This document shows, piece by piece, positions 1 to 7,773 of a stretch of DNA of 17,183 nt. The notes under the pieces were generated by a model. It worked only from the letters and a program-made list of their open reading frames with translations. It was not told the DNA's origin and ran no database searches. Origin of the DNA: Pigoraptor vietnamica. Its lineage: Eukaryota; Opisthokonta; Filasterea. The stretch's first letter is position 1. Every line of letters starts with the position of its first letter. The stretch is taken from NCBI GenBank assembly GCA_943704525.1, contig CALSCQ010001393.1:4985-22167 (forward strand). The letters run 5' to 3'. Position numbers and translations under genes: made by a program.

Positions 1-2
1 GG

Positions 3-24
3 CCCCCCCCCCCCCCCCCCCCCC
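3..24. repeat. Homopolymer run of 22 C
   Basis: An uninterrupted C run sits at the left edge, followed by a C/T-rich stretch and TTTCAG at 37-42. It lies in the intron before the last exon of the carrier gene and may act as part of its polypyrimidine tract. Its exact length is likely to be unreliable in sequencing. Confidence 0.9.
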
Positions 25-42
25 TCTCCCTCCACGTTTCAG

Positions 43-251
43 AGCCGCACAGGACTACGAGTACACTTGTCGAAATACGCGCCATTTTGCGCGCGCAGGG
101 CGCGGGCGGTCTATTTGCAGGTTTATTGCCGCGAGTCGCAAAAGTGGCCCCTGCGTGTGCGATCATGATATCAAGTTACGAGCTGGGCAAGCGCTTGTTT
201 GGGGAGCTCAACGCACAGCAGGCCATTGAGGAAATGACGGAGCTCACGTGA
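43..251 (+). CDS. Mitochondrial carrier, SLC25A39/40 (Mtm1)-type, last exon only
   Basis: This is the 3'-terminal exon of a gene whose body lies left of the window. After a TTTCAG acceptor (37-42) the frame reads ...[19 protein letters not shown], then [20 protein letters not shown], then LGKRLF and TGA at 249-251. The block PR-x-x-K-x-AP-x-CAIMIS-x-YE-x-GK is the sixth-helix signature of SLC25A39/40 and yeast Mtm1, inner-membrane carriers linked to mitochondrial glutathione import and manganese/iron handling. The exon starts with the last two bases of a split codon. No ATG lies near the start, so a plain ORF search would miss it. It converges on the oxysterol-binding protein gene with only 54 bp between the two stop codons. 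The family call is firm; the exact acceptor is probable. Confidence 0.82.
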
Positions 252-281
252 ATCGACCAAATGTAATTATTCTTTTTTTTT

Positions 282-296
282 CTTTTATGTTTTATA
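282..296 (-). terminator. Probable 3'-end/poly(A) signal of the oxysterol-binding protein gene
   Basis: Read on the minus strand, 10 bases beyond the stop codon, the sequence is TATAAAACATAAAAG followed by an A-rich tract. The 11-mer AAACATAAAAG recurs exactly after the AMPK beta stop (4489-4499). This suggests it is part of this organism's cleavage/polyadenylation signal. The functional role is inferred. Confidence 0.45.
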
Positions 297-305
297 GCAC
301 GAGGC

Positions 306-2816
306 TCACCAAAGCGGAGAACATGGGCTCCAGTTCCCGGTTTGCCGTTCGAGCCAGTACCGGCCGTTCCACGCCCACTCAGAGCCCGATCCGCCCTCGG
401 TCGCCGCAAAGTAACGTGGCTGCCACTCTACCCCTGCCTTTTCGCGCTCCCGCCGCGCCTCGCGCTGAATGCTCTCGACGCGGGCCTTGGCGTCCTCCGC
501 CGCACGAATGTCGCCGTCCTCCAGAGCGCGCTGGTCGGGCCGGAAGCGCGTGTCCGTGTGCGGGAGGATCTTGGCCAGGTGCGGGTGAAGCTCGTTGAGC
601 TCCAGCGCAAACTGCGAAAACCCGTAGTACCGGGCGGCATTCGGTGGCACGTCTGTCGCGCGCCAGATGACCACGGGCGCTCCCCCACCCGTCGCCGGCG
701 CACTTTCCATGCGCCCGTCCCACGTGCCGGCGACGGTCCGCACCGCGCGGTCTCCTGCCATAACGCGGCCGCTAACGGCGGTCGACGCCGCACCGAACAT
801 GCCACTGCGGGCAAACTCGAGGCGGCACGTGATGCCTGCGCGGTCGTTGCGTATCTCCATCGTTCCGTAGTGGTCGACCCACTTGTCGCCCGACATAATG
901 TTGTGAACGCACGTCGTCACCTTGCTCCACTGGTAGTGGTCCCCGCGCGCAGGCAGCGTCACGTGCACCGTACCCGAGGGAAACACTTCCATCGACTTGC
1001 CCCAGAACTTGTTCTTGATTTGAAGCTCTTGCCAGAAGCGAAAGTTGGTGCCGACGCAGTAACAGGCCGACACCGGAGGGTGATGGCTCACCTGCTCCGC
1101 CAAAAACGCAAATCCGCGGTCCGGACGCACGCACTCGTACGTCTCGCCGAGCACGGGGTTGAAGGGCTTCTTTCCCGCGCGGTGCTGCGACCCCGCGTAC
1201 GCCGACACCGCAAAGGCCGCCACGCGCACCATGCGCTCGACAGGGTCGTCCAGCCCGGCAGCTTCGTCCAGCAGCGACGCGTAATCGAGCTCCTCGCACA
1301 AGCGCTGCAGCGCACCCAGCGGCTCGTTGAGTGTCACCGGCATCGAAATCTTCGAAAGGTCCTTGCCGATATTCTTGCGCAGCACGGACCACAAGCTGAC
1401 GTCGCCCTCCGCAGGGCGCTCGTTCGGCAGCCGCGTCCGCCGTTGAACGGCGGGTTCGGACGCTATCGCCGACAGCGCCGACGTTGATGCATCCGCACTC
1501 GCTGCAGTGCTGACAAGACTCCCCATCTCACTGCCCACTTCCGTCCCGTGTTCCGATGCCGAGTCGCCGTCAGATTCGCCCGACTCCGCACTCGTGTCCG
1601 ACGAGTCCTCAAACTCCTCGCACGCGTCAAAGAATTCGGCAGCTTCCATCGAGTCGATCGAACCCACCGACCCGCGCCGACGGAGGTCCCTCAGCCGCGC
1701 GTGGGCCGCCGGCGTCGCCTGAGGTAGCGCGCTCGCCTCCGTCGCGAGCGCAGCTATGGACCCAATGCACGCGCGCAGTTTCGAGTTCTCCTCCTCAAGG
1801 GCCGTCACGTGGCTGCGAGCGTCCGCCAATTGCTCGTGCACCTGTCCTTGCCGACCAGCCGCCGCCAGCGCAGCCTTGTCAGCCGCCACCGATGCGACAA
1901 GCGAAGCCAGAATGCCGCATGCCCGCGTCGCAAGCGCAAGGAACTCCTCGTGCGCCGGGTCCGAGGGCGCGGGAAGTGTGTTGGACGACGACGCGGCCAG
2001 GCTCTTTCGCTGCGGCAGCGAATCGTTGCTCTCCGCACGCAGCGACGCGCGCCCGTGCCCGCGCAACTCATCGTTGCTCTGAAACCGCCGAATCACCGCG
2101 GGCGACGGCCCCGTTCGTTGGTGCGATATCACTTCGGACATGCGCGCGACCAGCGTCTGCGCCTCGGCCAGCGCACCCTCCGTCTCGCGCACGGCAACAG
2201 ACGTCAGGGCACCTTCCCCTGCCGCATCGGGGACACGAGACTTTCGCCGGGCGCCCAAACTGCGCGCCGCTGCCCGGTGGTCGCGCAGCGCGGACGTCCA
2301 CTTGGCCAGGTCGTCCTCCGAGTACGCTTGGAGGTGAAAAATTGTCGTTTCTCCGTCAATGTCGATGCGCTGCTTGGACGGAAGCACCGCGATTTCCGCC
2401 TGCGCGACGTCGAGCGAGCCCTTCACCTTGCCCTTGCGTATGTGCTCGGCCGAACGGCCGTACGTCAGCACGGCATTCTCCAGCACAAAGTACCGGTGAT
2501 GCCACCCGATCTGCGGCCGCTTGCGCTTCTTCCACGCAAAGCCAGACAGCGCCGGCGGGGGCCACTTAGGGGGCGCGCTCGCATCCCCCGCGAAGACCTC
2601 GAGCGTCATCCAGTCGCCCTTTGGCTGCGCGCGCTCGCCGTCCTGTTTGGCCTGCTCCTGCTTCTCCTTCTTCTTCTGCTTGCTCTTCGCGCCGTCGCCC
2701 TTCGTCTGCCGCTTGCTCGCCTTGAGCGACCGCGAGTGCTCCTTGCGCAGCGCCTTCTCCTCCGCCTTCAGCCGCCGCTCGCGCTGCTTCAGCGTTTCCA
2801 AGTCATGGTGCTCCAT
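306..2816 (-). CDS. Oxysterol-binding protein-related protein (PH + FFAT + ORD)
   Basis: Predicted 836 aa lipid-transfer protein acting at membrane contact sites. Order: a lysine/glutamate-rich coiled-coil start (1-68); PH domain (about 90-181) for phosphoinositides or Golgi/plasma membrane; a serine-rich linker with a coiled coil near 325-350; an FFAT motif EFFDACE at 394-400 in an acidic tract; and an oxysterol-binding domain from about 474 to the end. The ORD carries the family fingerprint EQVSHHPP at 574-581, KPFNPVLGE before it, and an R-x-x-W-Q-P-R-YF...YW-x-R ending. PH plus FFAT plus long ORD fits the OSBP/ORP3-type layout, and the length is typical. I chose ATG 2816; the frame stays open to 3194 but the added 126 residues look like 5' UTR. 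The 2.5 kb frame has no intron, unlike most neighbours. The exact lipid cargo cannot be read from sequence. Confidence 0.93.
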   Translation of the reverse strand: MEHHDLETLKQRERRLKAEEKALRKEHSRSLKASKRQTKGDGAKSKQKKKEKQEQAKQDGERAQPKGDWMTLEVFAGDASAPPKWPPPALSGFAWKKRKRPQIGWHHRYFVLENAVLTYGRSAEHIRKGKVKGSLDVAQAEIAVLPSKQRIDIDGETTIFHLQAYSEDDLAKWTSALRDHRAAARSLGARRKSRVPDAAGEGALTSVAVRETEGALAEAQTLVARMSEVISHQRTGPSPAVIRRFQSNDELRGHGRASLRAESNDSLPQRKSLAASSSNTLPAPSDPAHEEFLALATRACGILASLVASVAADKAALAAAGRQGQVHEQLADARSHVTALEEENSKLRACIGSIAALATEASALPQATPAAHARLRDLRRRGSVGSIDSMEAAEFFDACEEFEDSSDTSAESGESDGDSASEHGTEVGSEMGSLVSTAASADASTSALSAIASEPAVQRRTRLPNERPAEGDVSLWSVLRKNIGKDLSKISMPVTLNEPLGALQRLCEELDYASLLDEAAGLDDPVERMVRVAAFAVSAYAGSQHRAGKKPFNPVLGETYECVRPDRGFAFLAEQVSHHPPVSACYCVGTNFRFWQELQIKNKFWGKSMEVFPSGTVHVTLPARGDHYQWSKVTTCVHNIMSGDKWVDHYGTMEIRNDRAGITCRLEFARSGMFGAASTAVSGRVMAGDRAVRTVAGTWDGRMESAPATGGGAPVVIWRATDVPPNAARYYGFSQFALELNELHPHLAKILPHTDTRFRPDQRALEDGDIRAAEDAKARVESIQREARREREKAGVEWQPRYFAATEGGSGSEWAWNGRYWLERQTGNWSPCSPLW
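1617..1637 (-). other. FFAT motif (VAP-binding) within the oxysterol-binding protein
   Basis: The codons read EFFDACE, matching the FFAT consensus EFFDAxE at every defined position. Acidic residues and serines follow (EFEDSSD), and a basic serine stretch RRRGSVGSIDS precedes it. FFAT motifs bind the MSP domain of ER-resident VAP proteins, so the protein probably bridges the ER to a membrane recognised by its PH domain. The preceding RRRGS site could be a phosphorylation switch; that is inference. Confidence 0.88.
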
Positions 2817-3172
2817 GGCCGCTTCCCCACAGGGGCGGCTGGGTCGCGGCGAAGGGCCCGCACACTCAACTCTCGCGCGTGCAAGGCGACCACGCTCGCT
2901 GGCAGCACCACACGCGATTCGTTTCCACGAGCAGTTCTGACCTTTTCTTTTTTTTGGCGACTTGTTGATGCCGTGAGCCACGCACTTTGGCTGCGGGCAC
3001 CGAGCACTGAAATGCGCCCTTTTCCACTCCAGTTTGCCCATTTTCAAATTAAATCGCACACGCGTCACTGCAGCTCGCTTGCCGATTGGACAGTGTGTTA
3101 GTGTGCGCACCGCTGTGATAAGGGCACCGTTGCCGCTTGTCGCCGTCGTGCGCGCCACCCGCCCCACGCGCC
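2817..3172. promoter_or_regulatory. Divergent promoter between the oxysterol-binding protein and AMPK beta genes
   Basis: These 356 bp separate two divergent start codons and hold no gene I can support. An inverted CCAAT box (ATTGG) sits at 3085-3089, 84 bp before the AMPK beta ATG. A CRE half-site CGTCA is at 3063-3067. A T-rich run (about 2943-2954) lies on the oxysterol-binding-protein side. No TATA box is evident. The site calls are pattern matches only. Confidence 0.5.
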
Positions 3173-4385
3173 ATGGGCAACACGCAGCCGACACCCGGCG
3201 CGGCGGACGAGGGCGCCCTCAGCCCCGGCGGCACCGCGCAGGGCCTCGGGGACTTTGAGCGCGCAGATGGGGGAGGGGAACTTGCGCCGTCGCCTGTGGT
3301 GGGCGCGAGGCGATCCCTCCCGAAAACAATCCTCGATCGGACACGTAACGCTTCCTCACCGCCGCCGTTTGGATCTCCGCTCGATTCGCCGTCGTCATTT
3401 GGCGTACGGCGCGTGGCTCCCACTTCTCCGCAAGGGGAGGACGACATAGGTGCGCCCCGTGCACTGCGGCATACTCTATCTAACAGCCAGCCACAGCTTG
3501 TCTGCGGCACCATGGCCTGCCTTGCTGACCCAACCCACTGCAGCACCTTTGCCCGCTGAACCGGTGGTGCCCACGGTGTTCCGATGGACGCAGCCGGGAC
3601 AGCATGTGTACGTCACAGGGTCCTTCAACAACTGGGCGACGCGGATCCCCCTCAGCCGCAGGTAACAGCACGTGTCGCAGCAGACGGCATAATGGGACTG
3701 GATTCTGTTCGCTGTGTAATTCGGACACTTGCGCTCTGTCGCATTGTTCCAATGCAATCGATCGTCCCTGCGCAGTCGGGATGAGTTTACGACGATCGTG
3801 GACCTGCCGCCGGGCACGCACCAGTACAAGTTTGTCGTGGACGACGACTGGAAGTGCAGCCCCGACCAGCCGACCGCTCGGGATCCCCTCGGCATCCTCA
3901 ACAACGTCATCGAGGTCGCCGCCTCAGAGACCCTGGACGCCGACACGGACCCCACCATCAGCGGTGGGTTTGCACACGCGGCGTGACGTTGGCACTTGGG
4001 GCCTGTCCTGATGTTTTGGGACACACCGCAGCGCCAAGCGGTTCGCCGCCCGGCGATTATGTGCAGACGATACCGTCTATACCTCTTGGTACAAAGGCGC
4101 CTCCTGCGCTGCCGCCGCATCTCCTGCAGGTGCGTCACACTGGCGAGTGGCGATTTGATTGCGTGCGGTGCTCACGTGTCGATGCCGTCGCAGGTCATTC
4201 TGAACGGCGAGCCGGTGGAAGGCAGCGAGGTCGACCCCACGCTCCTCCCTGTGCCCAACCACGTGATGCTTGGCCACCTCTACGCGCTGTCCATTCGCGA
4301 CGGCGTCATGGTGCTCGGCGTCACTCACCGTTACCGCAACAAGTACGTCACGACGGTGTGCTACAAGCCCGTTGCGGAACAGTGA
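3173..4385 (+). CDS. AMP-activated protein kinase (SNF1) beta subunit
   Basis: Scaffold of the AMPK/SNF1 heterotrimer, joining the catalytic alpha and nucleotide-sensing gamma subunits. Exons: 3173-3449, 3544-3661, 3776-3963, 4032-4129, 4194-4385 (introns 94, 114, 68, 64 nt). The spliced product is 290 aa. It begins MGNTQP, an N-myristoylation signal like the MGNT start of animal beta subunits, followed by a serine/proline-rich tail. The CBM48 glycogen-binding domain follows (about 101-180: VFRW, GSFNNW, then IPLSRS joined across intron 2 to RDEF, LPPG-x-HQYKFVVDDDW, NNVIEV). The C-terminal ASC domain (about 200-290) has PPALPPHLLQ joined to VILN, PNHVMLGHLYALSI, DGVMVLG-x-THRYR-x-KYVTT and YKP. 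Each junction restores family-conserved sequence, so the splice model is strong. A 198 bp gap separates it from the SHLD2-like gene on the same strand. Confidence 0.95.
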
Positions 4386-4485
4386 GAAGAAAATGAGCGT
4401 CGACAGGGTCTCGCAAGGGCCGGGCGCGGGTCGCACGGCCAAGCGGCGTGTGCGCGTGGTGAATTGCGTGAGCGTTGCCAGCAAC

Positions 4486-4499
4486 ATTAAACATAAAAG
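4486..4499 (+). terminator. Probable poly(A) signal of AMPK beta
   Basis: ATTAAA (4486-4491), a known poly(A) signal variant, runs into the 11-mer AAACATAAAAG (4489-4499) about 100 bp after the stop codon. The 11-mer also occurs after the oxysterol-binding-protein stop. Confidence 0.5.
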
Positions 4500-4583
4500 T
4501 CCGCGACGAGTACCTGCTGCCCTGTGCGGTGATGGATTTAAGATTTAGGGCAAGGCACCATCCTTTGTCTTGTTTTCTGTCGC

Positions 4584-6251
4584 ATGTCGGATGCGGTCGA
4601 CCCCGACGTTCTCGCCTATGACTCGGCTCCGGAGGACACGGGTGAGCACTCGCGCTGTCGCAGGCGTGTCGCTGGGCCTAATCAACTCCTTGCAGGGTCC
4701 CCGTGCCTCCTGGACGTTCCCGAGGACGGCGACACAGCGGAGACGGATGCGCTGGACCGCATAGTGCACGAGTCCCTGGCATTTTATCTCGACGACGACG
4801 CAGAAGCGCCGAGAGAGCGGACTGCTAGGCGCCGCGCTGCGAGGGATTCAGACGAGCATGTTTCGCTTGGCGAACTGCGCGAGGACGGCGCGCGCATCCC
4901 CGCCGTGGTGTGCGCCGTGCTGCAGGTCGGGCCGGTGCACACGGTCTCCGTGCGCGCGACGGGTGAGCTGCTTCCTTTAGCGGCGCTTCTCGTCGGCGAC
5001 CCTTCGCGCAGCTACGTGCGCGTGGTGTTGTGGCGCGGGTGCTCCGAGTGGTCGGGGCGCCTTGTGCCGGGGTGCGTGGTGCGCCTGACCGCGCTCAAGG
5101 TGCGACTGTGGCGCGGCGTCGTCTCGTGCTCCTCCACACCGCGCACCTGTGTCGTCCCTCTCTACGATCCCCGCACAGACGGGCCCCACACGCAGTTCTC
5201 GGCATCGCCGTTTGCGAACGCAAACGCCGCGCGCGTCGCGACATGGGATGCGGAACGACATGGTTGTCGTTTGCCTGCTCCGTGCGGACCTGGCACATGC
5301 GAATCAGGGCCTCGCCTGCCTGTTTCTTCCCCTCTGCAGCCCACACCGCTGGCGTCGCTGGCGGAGGGGGCCGTCTGCACCGTGGGACCGTGCGTCGCCT
5401 TGGCCGTGTCCCGACGCGCGCTGCTGGTCGGCGACGGGCTGGGGTCCACCGCGCTGATACGCCTCACGCCTTCCGAGGCCCACTGGGCGGCCGTGGCGGC
5501 GTCGCACGCGCGTTCGTTTGCATGGGAAGTGCGCAACGTGGTGCCGCGTCCGCTGAGTGGACAGAAGGGGGCTTATCGCCACTCGTATGCGCTCACGCTC
5601 ACGCCAACGTCCGAGTTGGCACCAACGGCACGGCACGTGCGTCCTCGCGCTGCGTGTCACAGGGTTGGGGCGCGCGCGCTTGCCGACGGTCGCCATTCAC
5701 TGCGCGTGCGGATTGTGTCGATTGAGTTTTTTGCACGCGATGGTGCTTCATGCCTCGTTGTGCACGGCGCGGACCGGCCCACTGCCGACAGCGTGCAGCG
5801 CACCCTCTGTGTGGGATGCGCGCGGTGCCGCCTTCCCGCCGTGCAAGATCACGCGGGCGTGTACTTGCCCTGTCGCCATTGTGCCCGTGAGGGCTCGGAA
5901 GCGGACCTTGCGTGGATGTTCCCCTCGGCGCGCGTTGTTCTTTCTGAAGACTCGAGCTCCACAGGGTGTGGCGACTTACGCACCTTCACGGCGTCGCTGT
6001 CGTGCAATGCCCTTGCATCCTTGCTCTGCGGCCTTCCGACGTACGCGGCTGCTTTCCATGCAACTCCGTTCCTTCTGACGGGGACGCCGTTTGCCAGCGC
6101 GTACGAACTGGCAGCGGAGGCGCTGTGGCGCAGTGTGTCGGCCACCGACTCTCTGTTGGCGGAGGTATCGGTGACAACGGCATGCGATGACAACGGCTAC
6201 AGCACATCAACGACTGTCACAGTGGAGATGTTTTGCGTTCTGACAAACTGA
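4584..6251 (+). CDS. OB-fold zinc-ribbon protein resembling shieldin subunit 2 (SHLD2)
   Basis: Exons 4584-4641 and 4696-6251, with a 54-nt in-frame intron (GTGAGC...TTGCAG, branch-like CTAAT) that a plain ORF reads as coding. The spliced product is 537 aa. An acidic N-terminus (1-75) precedes OB fold 1 (about 86-172: LLPLAALLVGD, YVRVVLWRG, LVPGCVVRLTALKVR). OB fold 2 is at about 238-335, then OB fold 3 (about 350-535) holding a four-cysteine ribbon, C394-x2-C397 and C412-x2-C415. The order OB-OB-OB with the zinc ribbon in the last fold is that of RPA70 and SHLD2. The VLWR-x(n)-PG-x-V-x-LT pattern and ending resemble SHLD2 most, as I remember it. SHLD2 binds ssDNA and, in vertebrates, shields double-strand-break ends from resection. 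Alternatives are an RPA1 paralogue or MEIOB-like protein. The fold call is fairly safe, the SHLD2 assignment tentative. It converges on the carrier gene at 6377. Confidence 0.6.
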   Translation: MSDAVDPDVLAYDSAPEDTGEHSRCRRRVAGPNQLLAGSPCLLDVPEDGDTAETDALDRIVHESLAFYLDDDAEAPRERTARRRAARDSDEHVSLGELREDGARIPAVVCAVLQVGPVHTVSVRATGELLPLAALLVGDPSRSYVRVVLWRGCSEWSGRLVPGCVVRLTALKVRLWRGVVSCSSTPRTCVVPLYDPRTDGPHTQFSASPFANANAARVATWDAERHGCRLPAPCGPGTCESGPRLPVSSPLQPTPLASLAEGAVCTVGPCVALAVSRRALLVGDGLGSTALIRLTPSEAHWAAVAASHARSFAWEVRNVVPRPLSGQKGAYRHSYALTLTPTSELAPTARHVRPRAACHRVGARALADGRHSLRVRIVSIEFFARDGASCLVVHGADRPTADSVQRTLCVGCARCRLPAVQDHAGVYLPCRHCAREGSEADLAWMFPSARVVLSEDSSSTGCGDLRTFTASLSCNALASLLCGLPTYAAAFHATPFLLTGTPFASAYELAAEALWRSVSATDSLLAEVSVTTACDDNGYSTSTTVTVEMFCVLTN

Positions 6252-6282
6252 AATGGATTGAGTTTCACGTCATTCGCAAGCT

Positions 6283-6349
6283 CGCACGCAACGTAACGCA
6301 CGCACGCACGCGCACCGCACGCACACGCACCGCACGCCGACGCAGCCGC
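6283..6349. repeat. Degenerate CGCA-rich microsatellite at a convergent 3' junction
   Basis: An imperfect array of CGCA, CGCAC and ACGC units fills most of the 125 bp between two convergent stop codons (6251 and 6377). A purer array of the same unit occupies the other methyltransferase/R3H convergent junction at 12284-12333. Confidence 0.7.
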
Positions 6350-6376
6350 AACTAGTACACATAAATCCGGCAGCCC

Positions 6377-7425
6377 TTATATGCCCGCCCGCGCAGACAC
6401 CTTCTTGAGGAACTCCCACGTGATCATTGTGAGCACCGTGTGCGGCGCAAGTCGCATGTACTGCGCAGTAAATCCCTTGTAGAAGGCAGCGGGGCCCTCT
6501 CGCGTAGCGACTTTTCGCATGCAGTCGAACACGCCCTCGTAGAGTGCGCCGCGGCCGTTGACGACGGCCTGGTTATAAAGGCGCGTCGAGACGACGTCGA
6601 AGGGGTTCATCGCGACCGTCACCATGAGACCCGCGCACAGGCTGCTCACAAAGTGAAGCGGCACACCGTCGGACGCGATAAGACCGGCGTCTCGCAGCCA
6701 AATCTTAAAGTGGTCGTACGTCGCCAGCTGCACGGCCGAGCCCACAGCCACGCGGGGAATGCACCCCGTCACGCCGCGCATCAGCCCAGCGGGGCCCTCC
6801 GCACGCACAATCTCGGAGAAGCCGTGCATGACGCCCCGATAGTGGTGCTGGTGACCAAACGTCGCCGCGGACGATTGCGACTGCAGACGCGTCTTCACGA
6901 GAAAGAAAGGGCTCCCCACAATGGAACCGACGACACCCGCACTCGCGCCCGCGGCAATATTGGCGAGGGTTGGTCGCGACTGGAAAGGCTCGAAGGCGGC
7001 GAGCGCATCGCGGAATGGCTCGTAGCTGCGCAGACAATGGAGTTTTAGAGATAATCACGTGAGAGACTGACAGGCTCACGGCAGCACACCCACCAGCCCA
7101 AGCGAGTGCCATTCATGGTGAGTTGGTAGCCGAGCGCGGGCACGAGGCCACTTTGCACGCCGCGCAGGCCCTCTTTCCTTGCGATCGAGTAGAAGGCGTG
7201 AAACACACTCCGGTATGCGCGCTGCGCCGCCTTTCGCGACTGCAGCTCACCCTGGAGTTGCATGCGCGTCTTGACGACTTCCAAGGGATTGCTGAAGAGA
7301 CACGCAAACATCGATGCGACGCCGCCGAGGAAATAGCTGCGCACTTTGCGCTTCAGCGGCCGTTGCACTTCGGCGCGCGCTGCGACGGCGGGCAGGACGG
7401 CCCGATCTGCGATCGCGGCAGACAT
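6377..7425 (-). CDS. Mitochondrial carrier, Oac1 / SLC25A34-35 type
   Basis: Inner-membrane transporter of the oxaloacetate/malonate/sulfate-type subgroup (yeast Oac1; animal SLC25A34/35). Exons 7425-7094 and 7025-6377 with one 68-nt intron (GTGGGT...GCGCAG), giving 326 aa, close to Oac1. Three carrier repeats carry the signature P-x-[DE]-x-x-[16 protein letters not shown] (about 46-59), [12 protein letters not shown] (149-160) and [13 protein letters not shown] (251-263). The second repeat lacks the acidic residue, as in Oac1. The intron junction restores NGTRLGCYEP, matching NGSRLGFYEP of Oac1. The ending [16 protein letters not shown] is also typical. ATG 7425 has a strong context (CACC before it); an upstream ATG at 7464 in the same frame would add 13 residues but has a poor context. 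The gene shares a divergent promoter with the TauE/SafE gene. Subgroup is fairly sure; substrate is inferred. Confidence 0.92.
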
Positions 7426-7773
7426 GGTGCTCTGCTGAATTTGCTCGTTCTCTCTGTCCAACATAAGACAATGTGCCCTTGACGTGCAGTCGTGTTCAAC
7501 TGGGGAGGGGGCTATGTACCCGCGCAGCAGCTGAACAGCACACGCGAGAGGGGAAGTCCCTGGCACTCCCGAGGGGTCGGCGTGCGGGCGAGTGCACACG
7601 GCTGCTATTTCAAGCACTCTGATTGCACGGCGATTGCCTAATACGGCGCAGGGCCTCGCTGATTGGCTGCCGTGGTGCCTGTAAGTACCCATAGTCCGGC
7701 ACGTGACAAATGACGTCACTCAGCACGTGAAAGCACGAATCGGCACGATCCGAGGGCGGTGAAGCAGAGGGGG
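7426..7773. promoter_or_regulatory. Divergent promoter between the carrier and TauE/SafE genes
   Basis: The 348 bp hold no supportable gene. An inverted CCAAT box (ATTGG) lies at 7662-7666. Close to the TauE/SafE ATG is a compact cluster: CACGTG 7700-7705, perfect CRE palindrome TGACGTCA 7711-7718, CACGTG 7724-7729 with 5 bp on each side of the CRE, then TGAAAGCACGA at 7728-7738. The CRE ends 56 bp before the ATG at 7774. bZIP/bHLH binding is inferred from the sites only. Confidence 0.6.

Noticed and set aside
342-3101. Long plus-strand open frames (342-1487, 1556-2569, 1809-3101) opposite the oxysterol-binding protein
   Set aside because: Antisense shadows of a GC-rich coding region; arginine-rich, with no domain pattern, while the minus frame has PH, FFAT and ORD signatures.
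2817-3194. N-terminal extension of the oxysterol-binding protein to 3194
   Set aside because: The added 126 residues would overlap the AMPK beta start, show no family similarity and include A/T-rich runs typical of leader sequence; ATG 2816 begins a normal ORP N-terminus.
5282-5339. Second intron in the SHLD2-like gene ending at a strong pyrimidine-rich CTCTGCAG
   Set aside because: No GT within a sensible distance gives a multiple of three, which the shared upstream and downstream frame needs; the segment is kept as a coding linker.
5637-5726. Possible 90-nt in-frame intron (GTGCGT...TTGAG) in the SHLD2-like gene
   Set aside because: Removing it would delete the beta strand LRVRIVSIEFF that begins the third OB fold, and the acceptor is poor.
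7759-7773. GTG at 7759 as the TauE/SafE start
   Set aside because: Non-ATG start in a eukaryote; ATG 7774 immediately precedes a normal signal peptide.
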